This document shows positions 12,376-20,224 of a stretch of 31,290 bases of DNA, in pieces (positions within the stretch are counted from its first letter, which is position 1; each line of letters opens with the position of its first letter). Both the position numbers and the translations under genes were made by a program. The notes beneath the pieces are model-generated. The model was not told the origin of the DNA and ran no database searches. It was given only the letters and a program-made list of their open reading frames with translations. This DNA comes from GCA-016432345 sp964544105. GTDB taxonomy: Bacteria; Patescibacteriota; Microgenomatia; Levybacterales; UBA12049. Where the stretch lies: the NCBI GenBank assembly GCA_964544105.1, contig CAZIZQ010000007.1, forward strand, positions 1-31,290, in the 5' to 3' direction.

Positions 12376-14040
12376 ATGACAAGGACTATATTTCAAAAAG
12401 GGTTGTCACTTCTTTTGCGTAGGCAAACAAATATACTTTCTGCAGCGTTTATGATAATGGCAACGGTTATAATCTCACAAGTATTAGGTCTTATCAGGCA
12501 GAGACTCCTATTTTCTGTTTTTGGTGCTTCAAATACGGTTGGTGTATATCTTGCTGCTAATAGACTTCCTGATCTATTGTTTCAGGTGATTATTGCAGGT
12601 GCGTTATATTCTGCATTTATACCTGTTTTTTCAGATTTTTTGGTAAAAGGAAAGGAAGAAGAAGGTTATAAAATGGCTTCTGCACTTTTGATGATTGGTT
12701 CTGTTATTTTTGTTTTTTTTTCAATTATTTTATTTATTTTTGCTCCTATTTTTGTTCAATTTATTAATCTTGGATCTCAATTTTCTCCTGATCAAATGTC
12801 ACTTATGGTAAGTCTAATGAGAGTAATAATTTTTTCCCAAATTCTTTTTATTGTAGGTACTTTTTTTTCAGCACTGCTTCAGTCGTATAGTCATTTTTTT
12901 ATTCCCGGGATTGCTGCTGCTATGTATAACTTAGGAATAATTTTTGGTATTATTGTGTTTTCAAATAGCGTTGGAATATTTGCTCCTGCATACGGATCTT
13001 TAATTGGATCACTACTTTTTATTTTTGTTCAGCTGCCGATGGTAAAAAAAATTGGATTTAAATTTTTACCATCACTAAAAATAAAAACAGCAGGAGTATT
13101 AGACGTAATACACTTGATGTGGCCCAGAGTTCTAACAAATGCAGTGTTTCAGTTGGGTTCGCTTGCTACTTTAGCTTTGGTTTCGTTCATTTCAAATCCT
13201 GGGAGAAATTACGCAATTTTAGATGTGGCGCAAACACTTGCTTTTGCTCCGGTAAGTCTTATTGGTCAAGCAATTGCACAGGCTGCCTTTCCTGTTTTGT
13301 CTCGAGAAAGAGAAAGATTTGGGGAGTTTAAAGTTACATTTATTACTAGTTTTGCTCAAATGCTCTATCTAGTTTTGCCTATTTCGGTTCTCCTTTTAGT
13401 TTTGCGTATTCCTGTTGTTAGACTGGTATTCGGATCAGGACAATTTGACTGGGATGCGACTGTGCTAGCTGGGCGAATCCTTGCTTTTTTTTCTTTTGGT
13501 ATTTTTGCTCAAGCGTTAATACATCTTGTTTCTCGTGGGTTTTATGCACTTCATGATACAAGAATACCTCTTATAGTTGGAACTATTACCACAGGTATTA
13601 TGGTTTGTCTCGGGTCGGTTTTTATTTTGTTTTATAATTTAGGAGTTGAAAGTATTGCTTTTGCCTACACAATTTCCGGTATAATTAATTTAATAATCTT
13701 ATTTTTATTGTTAGATAAAAAAATTGGCGGTTTTGGAAAAAAAGCATTAATTGTTCCATTTTCTAAAATTTTTATTGCATCGGTTTTTACTGCAGTTGCT
13801 TTATATATACCAATAAAATTGCTTGATCAACTGGTTTTTGATACCACAAAAACCATTAATTTGTTTGTTTTAACCGGAATTTCCAGCATTGCGGGACTTA
13901 CTATTTATTTGTTAGTGACGTGGTTATTAAATGTAAAAGAGGCAATATCGTTTGTTTTTCTTTTTAAGAGAATAGGTAATTGGCGAGAAATTTTACGCAC
14001 ATCAGATGAGCCCATTGATGCTACCCGATTTAACCCGTGA
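12376..14040 (+). CDS. murJ: Lipid II flippase MurJ
   Basis: A 554-residue polytopic protein of the MviN/MurJ (MOP exporter) family with about 14 membrane helices. Family marks include the N-terminal SQVLGLIRQRLLFSVFGAS (the conserved Arg-containing segment after helix 1), LPDLLFQVIIAGALYSAFIPVF, the WPRVLTNAVFQLG segment of helix 7-8, and SRGFYALHDTRIP. MurJ flips the peptidoglycan precursor lipid II across the membrane. The cell therefore probably makes its own peptidoglycan, consistent with the nearby LCP ligase. The gene starts from its own promoter divergent to rpsT, and its stop codon contributes the TG of the lepA extended -10. Confidence 0.92.
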   Translation: MTRTIFQKGLSLLLRRQTNILSAAFMIMATVIISQVLGLIRQRLLFSVFGASNTVGVYLAANRLPDLLFQVIIAGALYSAFIPVFSDFLVKGKEEEGYKMASALLMIGSVIFVFFSIILFIFAPIFVQFINLGSQFSPDQMSLMVSLMRVIIFSQILFIVGTFFSALLQSYSHFFIPGIAAAMYNLGIIFGIIVFSNSVGIFAPAYGSLIGSLLFIFVQLPMVKKIGFKFLPSLKIKTAGVLDVIHLMWPRVLTNAVFQLGSLATLALVSFISNPGRNYAILDVAQTLAFAPVSLIGQAIAQAAFPVLSRERERFGEFKVTFITSFAQMLYLVLPISVLLLVLRIPVVRLVFGSGQFDWDATVLAGRILAFFSFGIFAQALIHLVSRGFYALHDTRIPLIVGTITTGIMVCLGSVFILFYNLGVESIAFAYTISGIINLIILFLLLDKKIGGFGKKALIVPFSKIFIASVFTAVALYIPIKLLDQLVFDTTKTINLFVLTGISSIAGLTIYLLVTWLLNVKEAISFVFLFKRIGNWREILRTSDEPIDATRFNP

Positions 14041-14046
14041 TATACT
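14038..14046 (+). promoter_or_regulatory. Extended -10 promoter of lepA (leaderless)
   Basis: TGATATACT: the TG is within the murJ stop codon (14038-14040), the -10 box TATACT is at 14041-14046, and the ATG is 6 nt further at 14053. No good -35 box is visible, which suits an extended -10 promoter. Confidence 0.5.
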
Positions 14047-14052
14047 ACGTTG

Positions 14053-15813
14053 ATGCAATCAAATACTCGTAACTTTGCCATTATTGCCCATGTCGACCAT
14101 GGAAAATCAACTCTTTCAGATCGATTTTTGGAAATGTGCCATACGGTATCAAAGGAAAAAATGAAGCCGCAGTTGTTAGATTCTTTAGCGCTAGAGAGAG
14201 AGCGAGGAATAACTATAAAGCTGGCCCCTGTCCAAATGAACTATACGCTAAATACTATTAATTATACACTGAATATGATAGATACACCCGGGCATGTAGA
14301 TTTTTCTTATGAAGTGTCCCGGGCCCTGGCTGCGGTTGAGGGGGCGATTCTTTTGATTGATGCAACTCAAGGTATTCAAGCCCAGACTCTTTCTCATGGA
14401 CTGGCTGCATTGGCGCAAAATCTGCGTCTTATTCCCGTTATCAACAAAATTGATTTAGCAAATGCGGATATTGAAAACTGTAAAAAACAATTTATAGAAA
14501 CCTTTGGTTTTGATGAAAATGAAATTATTTTAGCCTCTGGAAAGTCTGGTATTGGCATTACTGAAATTATTCAGGCTTTGGTTGATCGGGTCCCTCCGCC
14601 CACTGTTGCTGTTGAAAAGCCTTTAAGGGCATTAATTTTTGACTCTTTTTTTGATGCGTACAAAGGAGTAATTGCCCAGGTAAAAATTGTCGACGGGATG
14701 GTGCCAGAGCAGGGTAAAGAAATACGATTTCTTGGAACAGGAGCAAGGGGAGAAGTTTTAGAAAAAGGGTATTTTTCTCCAACACTCAAGCCTGCCGAAA
14801 CACTTGTCTCGGGGGAAATAGGGTATATTGCAACAGGCATAAAAGAGCCGGACCGGGTGCATGTTGGGGATACCATATCGGTTAGTGATGTTTCTGCACT
14901 GCCTGGATATAAAGAAGTAAAGCCGATGGTGTATGTGGGGTTGTATCCAATTGACCAGTCGGAGTTTCATAATCTTAAAGATGTGTTAGGAAAGTTTAGA
15001 TTGACAGATCCGGCTTTTTCTTATGCCTTAGAACATTCTGCAGCTTTAGGTGCTGGTTTTCGGTGTGGTTTTTTAGGACTTCTTCATGCAGAAGTTGTAC
15101 AGCAGCGATTATCTGAAGAGTTTGGGATGGATTTGTTGGCAACTACGCCGTCTGTAGAATATCTCATTGGAGATCAAAAAATTACCAGTCCGGTCGATCT
15201 TGATCCAACGTCCAACGAAGGATTGCAGGAGCCATGGGTATCGGTGCAGATTTTTAGCCCAAAAATCTATATTGGTAATATTATGGAGCAAATGGCTCAA
15301 AAGCGCGGTGTTTTTCAAAATCAAAAGTTTTTTGGTTCGTCTGTTGAACTTCAATATATTATGCCGTTATCCGAGATGATTACAGATTTTTATGATAACT
15401 TAAAGTCTGTTTCGTCTGGTTTTGCTTCGCTTGATTGGGAATTTTTAGAATTTAGGCCAGTTGATGCGGTTAGAATAGATTTTTTAGTTGGCGGAGAAAA
15501 AGTGGATGCGTTATCGACTATCGTTGTCAGGCATAAAGCAGAAGGGGTGGGGCGAAAATTAGTTGAAAAACTTAAAGACGTTTTGCCACGACAAAACTTT
15601 GAGATTGCCATTCAAGCGGCAATTGGTGGAAAAATTATTGCCCGTGAAACAGTGTCTGCGTATAGAAAAGACGTGCTAAAGAAAATGTCGGGGGGAGACC
15701 GAACCAGAAAAGACAAGCTTTTGGAAAAACAAAAAAAGGGAAAGAAAAAAATGAAGATGGTTGGGCGAGTAGAAATACCACAAGAAGCCTTTTTAAGCAT
15801 TCTGAAATCCTAG
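14053..15813 (+). CDS. lepA: Elongation factor 4 (LepA)
   Basis: A translational GTPase of 586 residues, close to the usual ~600. G1 AHVDHGKS is at 12-19, the switch I region ERGITIK at 50-56, G3 DTPGH at 77-81 and G4 NKID at 131-134. Domain II and V follow, and the LepA-specific C-terminal domain is recognisable by GGKIIARETVSAYRKDVLKK and KKGKKKMK. LepA acts on stalled or mistranslocated ribosomes and in 30S biogenesis. ATG at 14053 was chosen over the TTG at 14050 because of its spacing to the -10 box. Just before G3, the usual strand/turn is replaced by the repeat-coded NYTLNTINYTLN (63-74). The stop overlaps the convergent surface-protein gene by 4 nt. Confidence 0.95.
   Translation: MQSNTRNFAIIAHVDHGKSTLSDRFLEMCHTVSKEKMKPQLLDSLALERERGITIKLAPVQMNYTLNTINYTLNMIDTPGHVDFSYEVSRALAAVEGAILLIDATQGIQAQTLSHGLAALAQNLRLIPVINKIDLANADIENCKKQFIETFGFDENEIILASGKSGIGITEIIQALVDRVPPPTVAVEKPLRALIFDSFFDAYKGVIAQVKIVDGMVPEQGKEIRFLGTGARGEVLEKGYFSPTLKPAETLVSGEIGYIATGIKEPDRVHVGDTISVSDVSALPGYKEVKPMVYVGLYPIDQSEFHNLKDVLGKFRLTDPAFSYALEHSAALGAGFRCGFLGLLHAEVVQQRLSEEFGMDLLATTPSVEYLIGDQKITSPVDLDPTSNEGLQEPWVSVQIFSPKIYIGNIMEQMAQKRGVFQNQKFFGSSVELQYIMPLSEMITDFYDNLKSVSSGFASLDWEFLEFRPVDAVRIDFLVGGEKVDALSTIVVRHKAEGVGRKLVEKLKDVLPRQNFEIAIQAAIGGKIIARETVSAYRKDVLKKMSGGDRTRKDKLLEKQKKGKKKMKMVGRVEIPQEAFLSILKS
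14239..14274. repeat. Word repeat in lepA encoding NYTLNTINYTLN
   Basis: Two near-copies of AACTATACGCTAAATACT / AATTATACACTGAAT. It occupies the variable beta-turn between switch I and the DTPGH motif in the GTPase domain. Confidence 0.6.
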
Positions 15814-17039
15814 AGGGCGAAGAAGGCAAGCGCGCCAACAATAGTAAGTACTGCTCCTACTGCCCCAATGCCAAGAATGGTGTTTCCTGGTCCTGGAGGA
15901 GTTTCAAATGTTTTCTGGGGAAGCGGTGTTGGTGTTTCGGTTGGTGCTTGGGCAATAATGGTTGGCGTTGCGTTAGTTGATGCGCTGCCGGCACTACCTG
16001 TTGGTTCTGCTGTCACTGTAATAGTTTGTGTACAGAATGATCCTGCAGCGCTTAATCCACCTTTATTGTCGGTTAGTGTTGCTTTTGCCGTAAAGGTTGC
16101 TGGGTTGTTATAGGTATGAGATACGGCAACGCTAACAGATCGTGTGCCGATACCACCGCCGGTAGTAATGGTTTGTACCGGGCCATCACCAAAATCAAAA
16201 GTAACGTTACTTATTGTATCGGTTGGGTCAGGGTCATTTCCATTTGCAGTAAAGGTAATAGAGAATGGCGCAGGACCAGATGTAGCTCTGTCAACATTTA
16301 AGCCTGTGCAGAGGGGAATTTGATTGGGAGTGGTTGTTGTATTTGGTGTTTGAGTAGGCGCAGTTGTTGTACTTGGTTGTGGAGATCCTGGAATTGGTGT
16401 TGCTGTTGCTGTTGGGCCTGCTGCAGATGCAATTTGAATAAGCGCTGGCTGCATAGAGGAAAGTACGTTAACCTCAGGATCTATCGTGGATGTAGCATTT
16501 GATTTGATGGAATCAAAGGTAACATTCGTGCCTGTTGTTTGGGCAAGTGCCTTAAAGGTGATTGTTGCGATTTTTGTTTTTTGAGAAATTGCTTTTAAGG
16601 CATCGGTGCCCACGGTTAGAGTAATCGAAGCATTTCCCGGTGTATATGAGGCATCAACGAGTGGTTGGGTAAAGCCTTGCTGTGCGGTTGCACTTATGGG
16701 GGTCATTACAAGTCCAAGGCCAGTACCTTGACTTGGGTCAGCGGTAAGAATTGCCTGGTCGTAATCTACACTTATTGTTGCAACAACAATGTTATTTTTA
16801 TTTGATGGATCAAGATAGATATCAAGGGGGATAGTGTCACCGATATTCTTTTGGACAGGAGTTGTCGATGTAAGGCAGGTACTGCTGCCAGGAAGAGCAA
16901 AACAAAGAATGGTGGCCTGTTCTGCTTTTGATTGGGTTTGTGTTTGAGATTGGAGAAAAAAGACAGTTATTGGTATTACCGCAAGCAGTACGGCAAGAAA
17001 ACCGATAACGAGGAGTTTTTTCCACGTAAAAAAAGACAT
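15810..17039 (-). CDS. Anchored surface protein with cohesin-like and PKD domains
   Basis: A 409-residue protein: N-terminal membrane helix (about 8-29), cohesin-like beta domain (about 50-205; GDTIPLDIYLDPSN, ATISVDYDQAILT, ATITFKA), a Thr/Pro linker (210-243), a PKD domain (about 250-345; TFDFGDG and SHTYNNPATFTAKATLTDN are diagnostic), a second Thr/Pro linker and a C-terminal hydrophobic helix after PPGPGN. It is predicted to be exported and kept at the cell surface, for adhesion or protein-protein binding. Cohesin modules bind dockerins in cellulosomes, but isolated cohesin-like domains occur in many other surface proteins, so a cellulosome should not be inferred. The gene is single, between convergent lepA and divergent groES. 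Confidence 0.8.
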   Translation of the reverse strand: MSFFTWKKLLVIGFLAVLLAVIPITVFFLQSQTQTQSKAEQATILCFALPGSSTCLTSTTPVQKNIGDTIPLDIYLDPSNKNNIVVATISVDYDQAILTADPSQGTGLGLVMTPISATAQQGFTQPLVDASYTPGNASITLTVGTDALKAISQKTKIATITFKALAQTTGTNVTFDSIKSNATSTIDPEVNVLSSMQPALIQIASAAGPTATATPIPGSPQPSTTTAPTQTPNTTTTPNQIPLCTGLNVDRATSGPAPFSITFTANGNDPDPTDTISNVTFDFGDGPVQTITTGGGIGTRSVSVAVSHTYNNPATFTAKATLTDNKGGLSAAGSFCTQTITVTAEPTGSAGSASTNATPTIIAQAPTETPTPLPQKTFETPPGPGNTILGIGAVGAVLTIVGALAFFAL

Positions 17040-17050
17040 AAGTTATCTTT

Positions 17051-17080
17051 ATCGTATAAGATAGTATGAGAGGGTGTCAA
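17051..17080 (-). promoter_or_regulatory. Promoter of the cohesin/PKD protein gene
   Basis: On the minus strand TTGACA (17075-17080), 18 bp, TACGAT (17051-17056), then 11 nt to the ATG. It is back-to-back with the groES promoter, the two -35 boxes lying 16 bp apart. Confidence 0.55.
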
Positions 17081-17096
17081 GGTGGATTTTGGGGTA

Positions 17097-17125
17097 TTGA
17101 CAAAAAAAACTTCATGCGGTATAAA
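17097..17125 (+). promoter_or_regulatory. Promoter of groES-groEL
   Basis: Perfect TTGACA (17097-17102), 17-bp spacer, TATAAA (17120-17125). Transcription should start inside the CIRCE-like operator that follows directly. The leader would be about 40 nt, with no clear Shine-Dalgarno sequence before the groES ATG. Confidence 0.85.
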
Positions 17126-17152
17126 TTAGCAGTCACTAATTGTTAGTGATAT
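17126..17152. promoter_or_regulatory. CIRCE-like HrcA operator of groESL
   Basis: Left arm TTAGCAGTC (8 of 9 to the CIRCE arm TTAGCACTC), 9-nt spacer, right arm TAGTGATAT (6 of 9 to GAGTGCTAA). Within it, TCACTAA-TTG-TTAGTGA (17133-17149) forms a perfect inverted repeat. It abuts the -10 box, where HrcA binding would block initiation. Confidence 0.78.
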
Positions 17153-17173
17153 TTTTTCGATAAATTTACACAT

Positions 17174-17479
17174 ATGGCAAGTAAAACAAAAATAGACATA
17201 CAACCACTTTTTGATAATGTCCTTATCCGCCCAATGGACGCGGAAACAAAAACTGCCAGCGGCATTATATTGCCAGACAGTGCAAAAGAAAAACCACAAA
17301 TTGGAATAGTTAAAGCTGCAGGTCGCGGAAAAACAGATAAAGATGGAAAACATATCCCTATGGTGGTAAAAGTTGGAGACAAGGTCATGTACAAAAAATG
17401 GGGTGGAAATGAAATTAAAGTTGCAGGCGAAGAGTGGACATTGGTAAGTCAAGATGATATATTAGCGATCGTTTCATAA
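17174..17479 (+). CDS. groES: Co-chaperonin GroES
   Basis: A 101-residue protein with the core LFDNVLIRPMDAETKTASGIILP, the mobile loop ASGIILPDSAKEKPQIG that docks on GroEL, KVGDKVMYKKWGGNEIKVAGEEW and the C-terminal DDILAIV. It forms the heptameric lid of the GroEL chamber. Only 7 nt separate its stop from the groEL ATG, so the two are one transcript under the CIRCE-controlled promoter. A short hydrophilic N-terminal extension (MASKTKIDI) is slightly longer than in E. coli GroES. Confidence 0.96.
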   Translation: MASKTKIDIQPLFDNVLIRPMDAETKTASGIILPDSAKEKPQIGIVKAAGRGKTDKDGKHIPMVVKVGDKVMYKKWGGNEIKVAGEEWTLVSQDDILAIVS

Positions 17480-17486
17480 AAAAGCT

Positions 17487-19127
17487 ATGGCAAAACAAAT
17501 AAAATTTGGAGAAGAGGCAAGACAATCATTAGTACGAGGTGTTAATATTTTGGCAAAGGCAGTTGTCACCACTTTAGGGCCAAAAGGCCGAAATGTCGCA
17601 CTCGATAAAAAATGGGGAGCTCCAAATGTGATCCACGATGGAGTGTCGGTAGCAAAAGAAATAGAGCTGGAAGATGCCTTTGAAAACATGGGTGCTCAGC
17701 TCGTTAAGGAAGCAGCTTCAAAAACAAATGATGTTGCCGGAGACGGTACAACCACAGCAACACTTCTTGCTCAATCTATTGTAAATAATGGGTTTAAAAA
17801 TGTTACTGCAGGTGCAAACCCAATGATCTTAAAAGTTGGCATGGAAAAAGCAGTAGCCGTTGTCGTTGCAGAAGTAAAGAAAATGGCCAAGACAGTAAAA
17901 GATACCGATGTGGCAAAAGTTGCCACAATATCTGCCCAGGACGAAAAAATCGGCAGCCTTATCGCTGATGCCTTGGCTAAGGTGGGTAAAGATGGTGTGG
18001 TTACTGTTGAAGAAGGAAAAGGTCTTGAATTGTCTGTTGATTATAAAGAAGGTATGGAATTTGATAAAGGGTATGCCTCGCCATATTTTGTTACTAATGC
18101 CGACAAGATGGAAGCAGAAATGGAAAGCCCATATATCCTTATTACCGATAAAAAGATTTCGGCCCTTAATGAATTACTCCCCTTCCTCGAAAGTTTAGTA
18201 AAGGTTTCTAAGAATTTGGTAATTATTGCAGATGAAATCGAAGGCGAAGCCTTGGCAACATTGGTTGTTAACAAACTTCGCGGCACTTTTAATGCTTTGG
18301 CAATCAAAGCACCAGGATTTGGTGATAGACGAAAAGAAATGCTTGAAGATATTGCAATTATCACTGGTGGTACGGTAATTTCGGAAGATACCGGACGAAA
18401 GTTTGAAAGCGTTACTCTTGAAGATTGTGGTCGGGCGGATAAAGTATGGGCAGATAAAGAAAACACCCGAATTATTGGCGGTAAAGGCGACAAAAAAGCA
18501 TTGCAAGCCAGAATTGCACAGATTAGGCGGGCGATTGATACCTCAACATCTGATTTTGACCGCGAGAAGCTCCAAGAGAGGTTAGCAAAGTTAGCAGGTG
18601 GAGTGGCAGTTATTAATGTAGGAGCAGCAACTGAAGTTGAAATGAAAGATAAAAAAGAACGGGTAAACGATGCTGTTGCTGCAACCAAGGCCGCTCTTGA
18701 AGAAGGTATTGTTGCCGGCGGTGGCGTGGCTCTTCTTCGTACACGAAAAGCGCTTGCTAAATTAAAGGATTCTCTGCAGAATGATGACGAAAAAACAGGT
18801 ATTGATATATTATATAAAGCTTTATCCGAGCCAGTTAGATGGATTGCCAAAAATGCAGGAGCAGATGAAGGATGGGTAATGAAAAAGGTTGAAGAAGCAG
18901 AAAAAGATGGCTATGGATTTAATGCTATGACCATGGAATTTGGTTCTATGATTGCCTCGGGCATTGTTGATCCGGCAAAGGTTACCCGAAGCGCCGTGCA
19001 AAATGCAGTTAGTATTGGCATGATGATTTTAACAACAGAAGCTCTTATTACCGATCTCCCGGAAAAAGAGAAAGCACCAGCTATGCCACCGGGTGGAATG
19101 GGCGGTATGGGTGGAATGGACTATTGA
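17487..19127 (+). CDS. groEL: Chaperonin GroEL
   Basis: A 546-residue group I chaperonin that folds proteins in an ATP-driven double ring. Visible marks are TLGPKGRNVALDK (29-41), the ATP-binding GDGTTTAT (85-92), the apical-domain APGFGDRRKEML, GATEVEMK-type segment GAATEVEMKDKKERVNDA carrying the catalytic Asp, the GIVAGGGVALL loop and the C-terminal Gly/Met tail GGMGGMGGM. Full length with no missing motif. It is followed by a palindromic repeat and a strong terminator that ends the operon. Confidence 0.97.
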   Translation: MAKQIKFGEEARQSLVRGVNILAKAVVTTLGPKGRNVALDKKWGAPNVIHDGVSVAKEIELEDAFENMGAQLVKEAASKTNDVAGDGTTTATLLAQSIVNNGFKNVTAGANPMILKVGMEKAVAVVVAEVKKMAKTVKDTDVAKVATISAQDEKIGSLIADALAKVGKDGVVTVEEGKGLELSVDYKEGMEFDKGYASPYFVTNADKMEAEMESPYILITDKKISALNELLPFLESLVKVSKNLVIIADEIEGEALATLVVNKLRGTFNALAIKAPGFGDRRKEMLEDIAIITGGTVISEDTGRKFESVTLEDCGRADKVWADKENTRIIGGKGDKKALQARIAQIRRAIDTSTSDFDREKLQERLAKLAGGVAVINVGAATEVEMKDKKERVNDAVAATKAALEEGIVAGGGVALLRTRKALAKLKDSLQNDDEKTGIDILYKALSEPVRWIAKNAGADEGWVMKKVEEAEKDGYGFNAMTMEFGSMIASGIVDPAKVTRSAVQNAVSIGMMILTTEALITDLPEKEKAPAMPPGGMGGMGGMDY

Positions 19128-19135
19128 GGTTGCTT

Positions 19136-19175
19136 AAGGTGACCGAAATCCGCCGAAGCTTTGGCGAAGGAGGAC
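19136..19175. repeat. Palindromic repeat downstream of groEL
   Basis: It begins AAGGTGACCGAA, like the middle of copy B (3725-3735), and continues CGCCGAAGCTTTGGCG, an imperfect palindrome, then AAGGAGGACT. It probably belongs to the same family as the in-gene elements. Confidence 0.55.
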
Positions 19176-19196
19176 TAAAAACAAAAAAGAATTTTG

Positions 19197-19217
19197 CCCC
19201 GTTAAACGGGGTTTTTT
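19197..19217 (+). terminator. Intrinsic terminator of groESL
   Basis: Stem CCCCGT (19197-19202)/ACGGGG (19206-19211) with a TAA loop, followed by six T. It is the only textbook intrinsic terminator I found in the window. The -35 of the next gene starts two bases after the T run. Confidence 0.88.
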
Positions 19218-19218
19218 A

Positions 19219-19247
19219 TTGTCAAATAAGATCGGCTATGGTATAGT
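19219..19247 (+). promoter_or_regulatory. Promoter of the PEGA/SH3 protein gene
   Basis: TTGTCA (19219-19224), 17-bp spacer, TATAGT (19242-19247), then 12 nt to the ATG at 19260, so the leader is only about 6 nt. Confidence 0.7.
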
Positions 19248-19259
19248 AAAAAAACTTCT

Positions 19260-20120
19260 ATGCTCAAGAAAGTGTTGTTGTTTCTTTTACCTCTTCTTCT
19301 TGCTGTTATTGCATTTGTGTTGTTCGTTTTATTTCTTAATAAAGATACAGAAAAAGGGGCATTACAAGTTACGGCTAGTCCTAAAAGCGCAGTCTTTCTT
19401 AACGGTAAGTTAATTGGGGAAACCCCTCTATGCAAATGTGAAGGTGAGGATATGCTCTGGGTCGGAAATTATGCAGTTAGGCTAGTTCCCAAAGAAGGTG
19501 ATCTTCCGCCCTACGAAGAACATATTAAGATTGGATCTTCAGTACTTACAGTAGTGGATCGGATTTTTGGCAATGGAGGACTTGGAGAGGGAAAAGTTAT
19601 CACGCTTGATCCCCTTTCTGATCCTACTGCAGTCGAATTATCGATTGTGTCTTTTCCGGAAGATATCACAGTTTTTGCGGATAACAATGAGATAGGAAAA
19701 ACACCCTTAAAAATAACAACTCTTACTGCGTCTGACCACGAGCTTCGTTTGGTAAAAGAGGGATACAGAGAAAAGAAGATTCGTATAAAACTGATTTCAG
19801 GTTATAGGTTAACACTGGTGGCAACTTTAGGGATAATACTTGATTTACAAACAAAAACTGCCACGGCTACGCCGTCTGCCGCTGTCGAGCTAATTGCTTC
19901 ATCATCTGCAATTCCAACAACTACAAAAGTGGTAATACTTAATACGCCAACAGGATTTTTGCGAGTGCGAGACAGCGGGTCGTTATCGGGGAAAGAAATT
20001 GGCCGGGTAAACCCAGGGGAGGTTTACGATCTTATTGAAGAAAAAACGGGATGGTTTTCTATCGCTTTATCGGATGGAAAAGTTGGGTGGATAAGCAGCA
20101 CCTACGCCAAGAAACAGTAA
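19260..20120 (+). CDS. Membrane-anchored protein with two PEGA domains and a C-terminal SH3b domain
   Basis: A 286-residue protein: N-terminal membrane helix (about 4-26), a PEGA domain (about 35-100; ASPKSAVFLNGKLIGETPL), a second PEGA domain (about 126-195; SFPEDITVFADNNEIGKTPL, HELRLVKEGYREKKIRI), an Ala/Thr/Ser linker (197-220) and a bacterial SH3 domain (222-286; GFLRVRDSGSLSGKEIGRVNPGE, GWFSIALSDGKVGWISSTY). PEGA domains are small beta repeats of surface proteins and SH3b domains bind cell-wall peptides, so a wall-facing role is likely. The first PEGA is odd in having CKC (Cys-Lys-Cys) after GETPL. The gene is monocistronic between a terminator and a convergent gene. Confidence 0.85.
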   Translation: MLKKVLLFLLPLLLAVIAFVLFVLFLNKDTEKGALQVTASPKSAVFLNGKLIGETPLCKCEGEDMLWVGNYAVRLVPKEGDLPPYEEHIKIGSSVLTVVDRIFGNGGLGEGKVITLDPLSDPTAVELSIVSFPEDITVFADNNEIGKTPLKITTLTASDHELRLVKEGYREKKIRIKLISGYRLTLVATLGIILDLQTKTATATPSAAVELIASSSAIPTTTKVVILNTPTGFLRVRDSGSLSGKEIGRVNPGEVYDLIEEKTGWFSIALSDGKVGWISSTYAKKQ

Positions 20121-20134
20121 ATATGATTTAGTGG

Positions 20135-20169
20135 CAAGGTGGCGTATCTGTTCCACCTCTAAGGTGGAA
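20135..20169. repeat. 35-bp intergenic repeat, copy 1
   Basis: Identical over 35 bp to the reverse complement of 27759-27793. It contains AGGTGG (20138-20143), CCACCT (20153-20158) and AGGTGG (20162-20167), so two alternative hairpins are possible. It lies 14 nt after the stop of the PEGA/SH3 gene. The rest of this 104-bp convergent gap holds only a weak hairpin. Confidence 0.9.
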
Positions 20170-20224
20170 AGGACTATAACTATAAACTAGACGATAGGTT
20201 ACCTCACTTCACTTGAGGTTAGAG

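Noticed and set aside
14571..14876. Open frame antisense to lepA (101 codons)
   Set aside because: Lies wholly within the conserved lepA gene, with no promoter or recognisable protein features.
15810..17039. Cohesin-like domain as evidence of a cellulosome
   Set aside because: No dockerin, scaffoldin repeats or glycoside hydrolases in the window; single cohesin-like domains are common in other surface proteins.
18041..18850. Long open frame antisense to groEL (269 codons)
   Set aside because: Product is Ser/Ala-rich with no recognisable domain, and the frame is an expected mirror of the strongly conserved groEL coding sequence.
20201..20219. Hairpin ACCTCA-N7-TGAGGT next to the UbiA-like stop as a terminator
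   Set aside because: Only 6-bp arms with no T tract on either strand; too weak to call.
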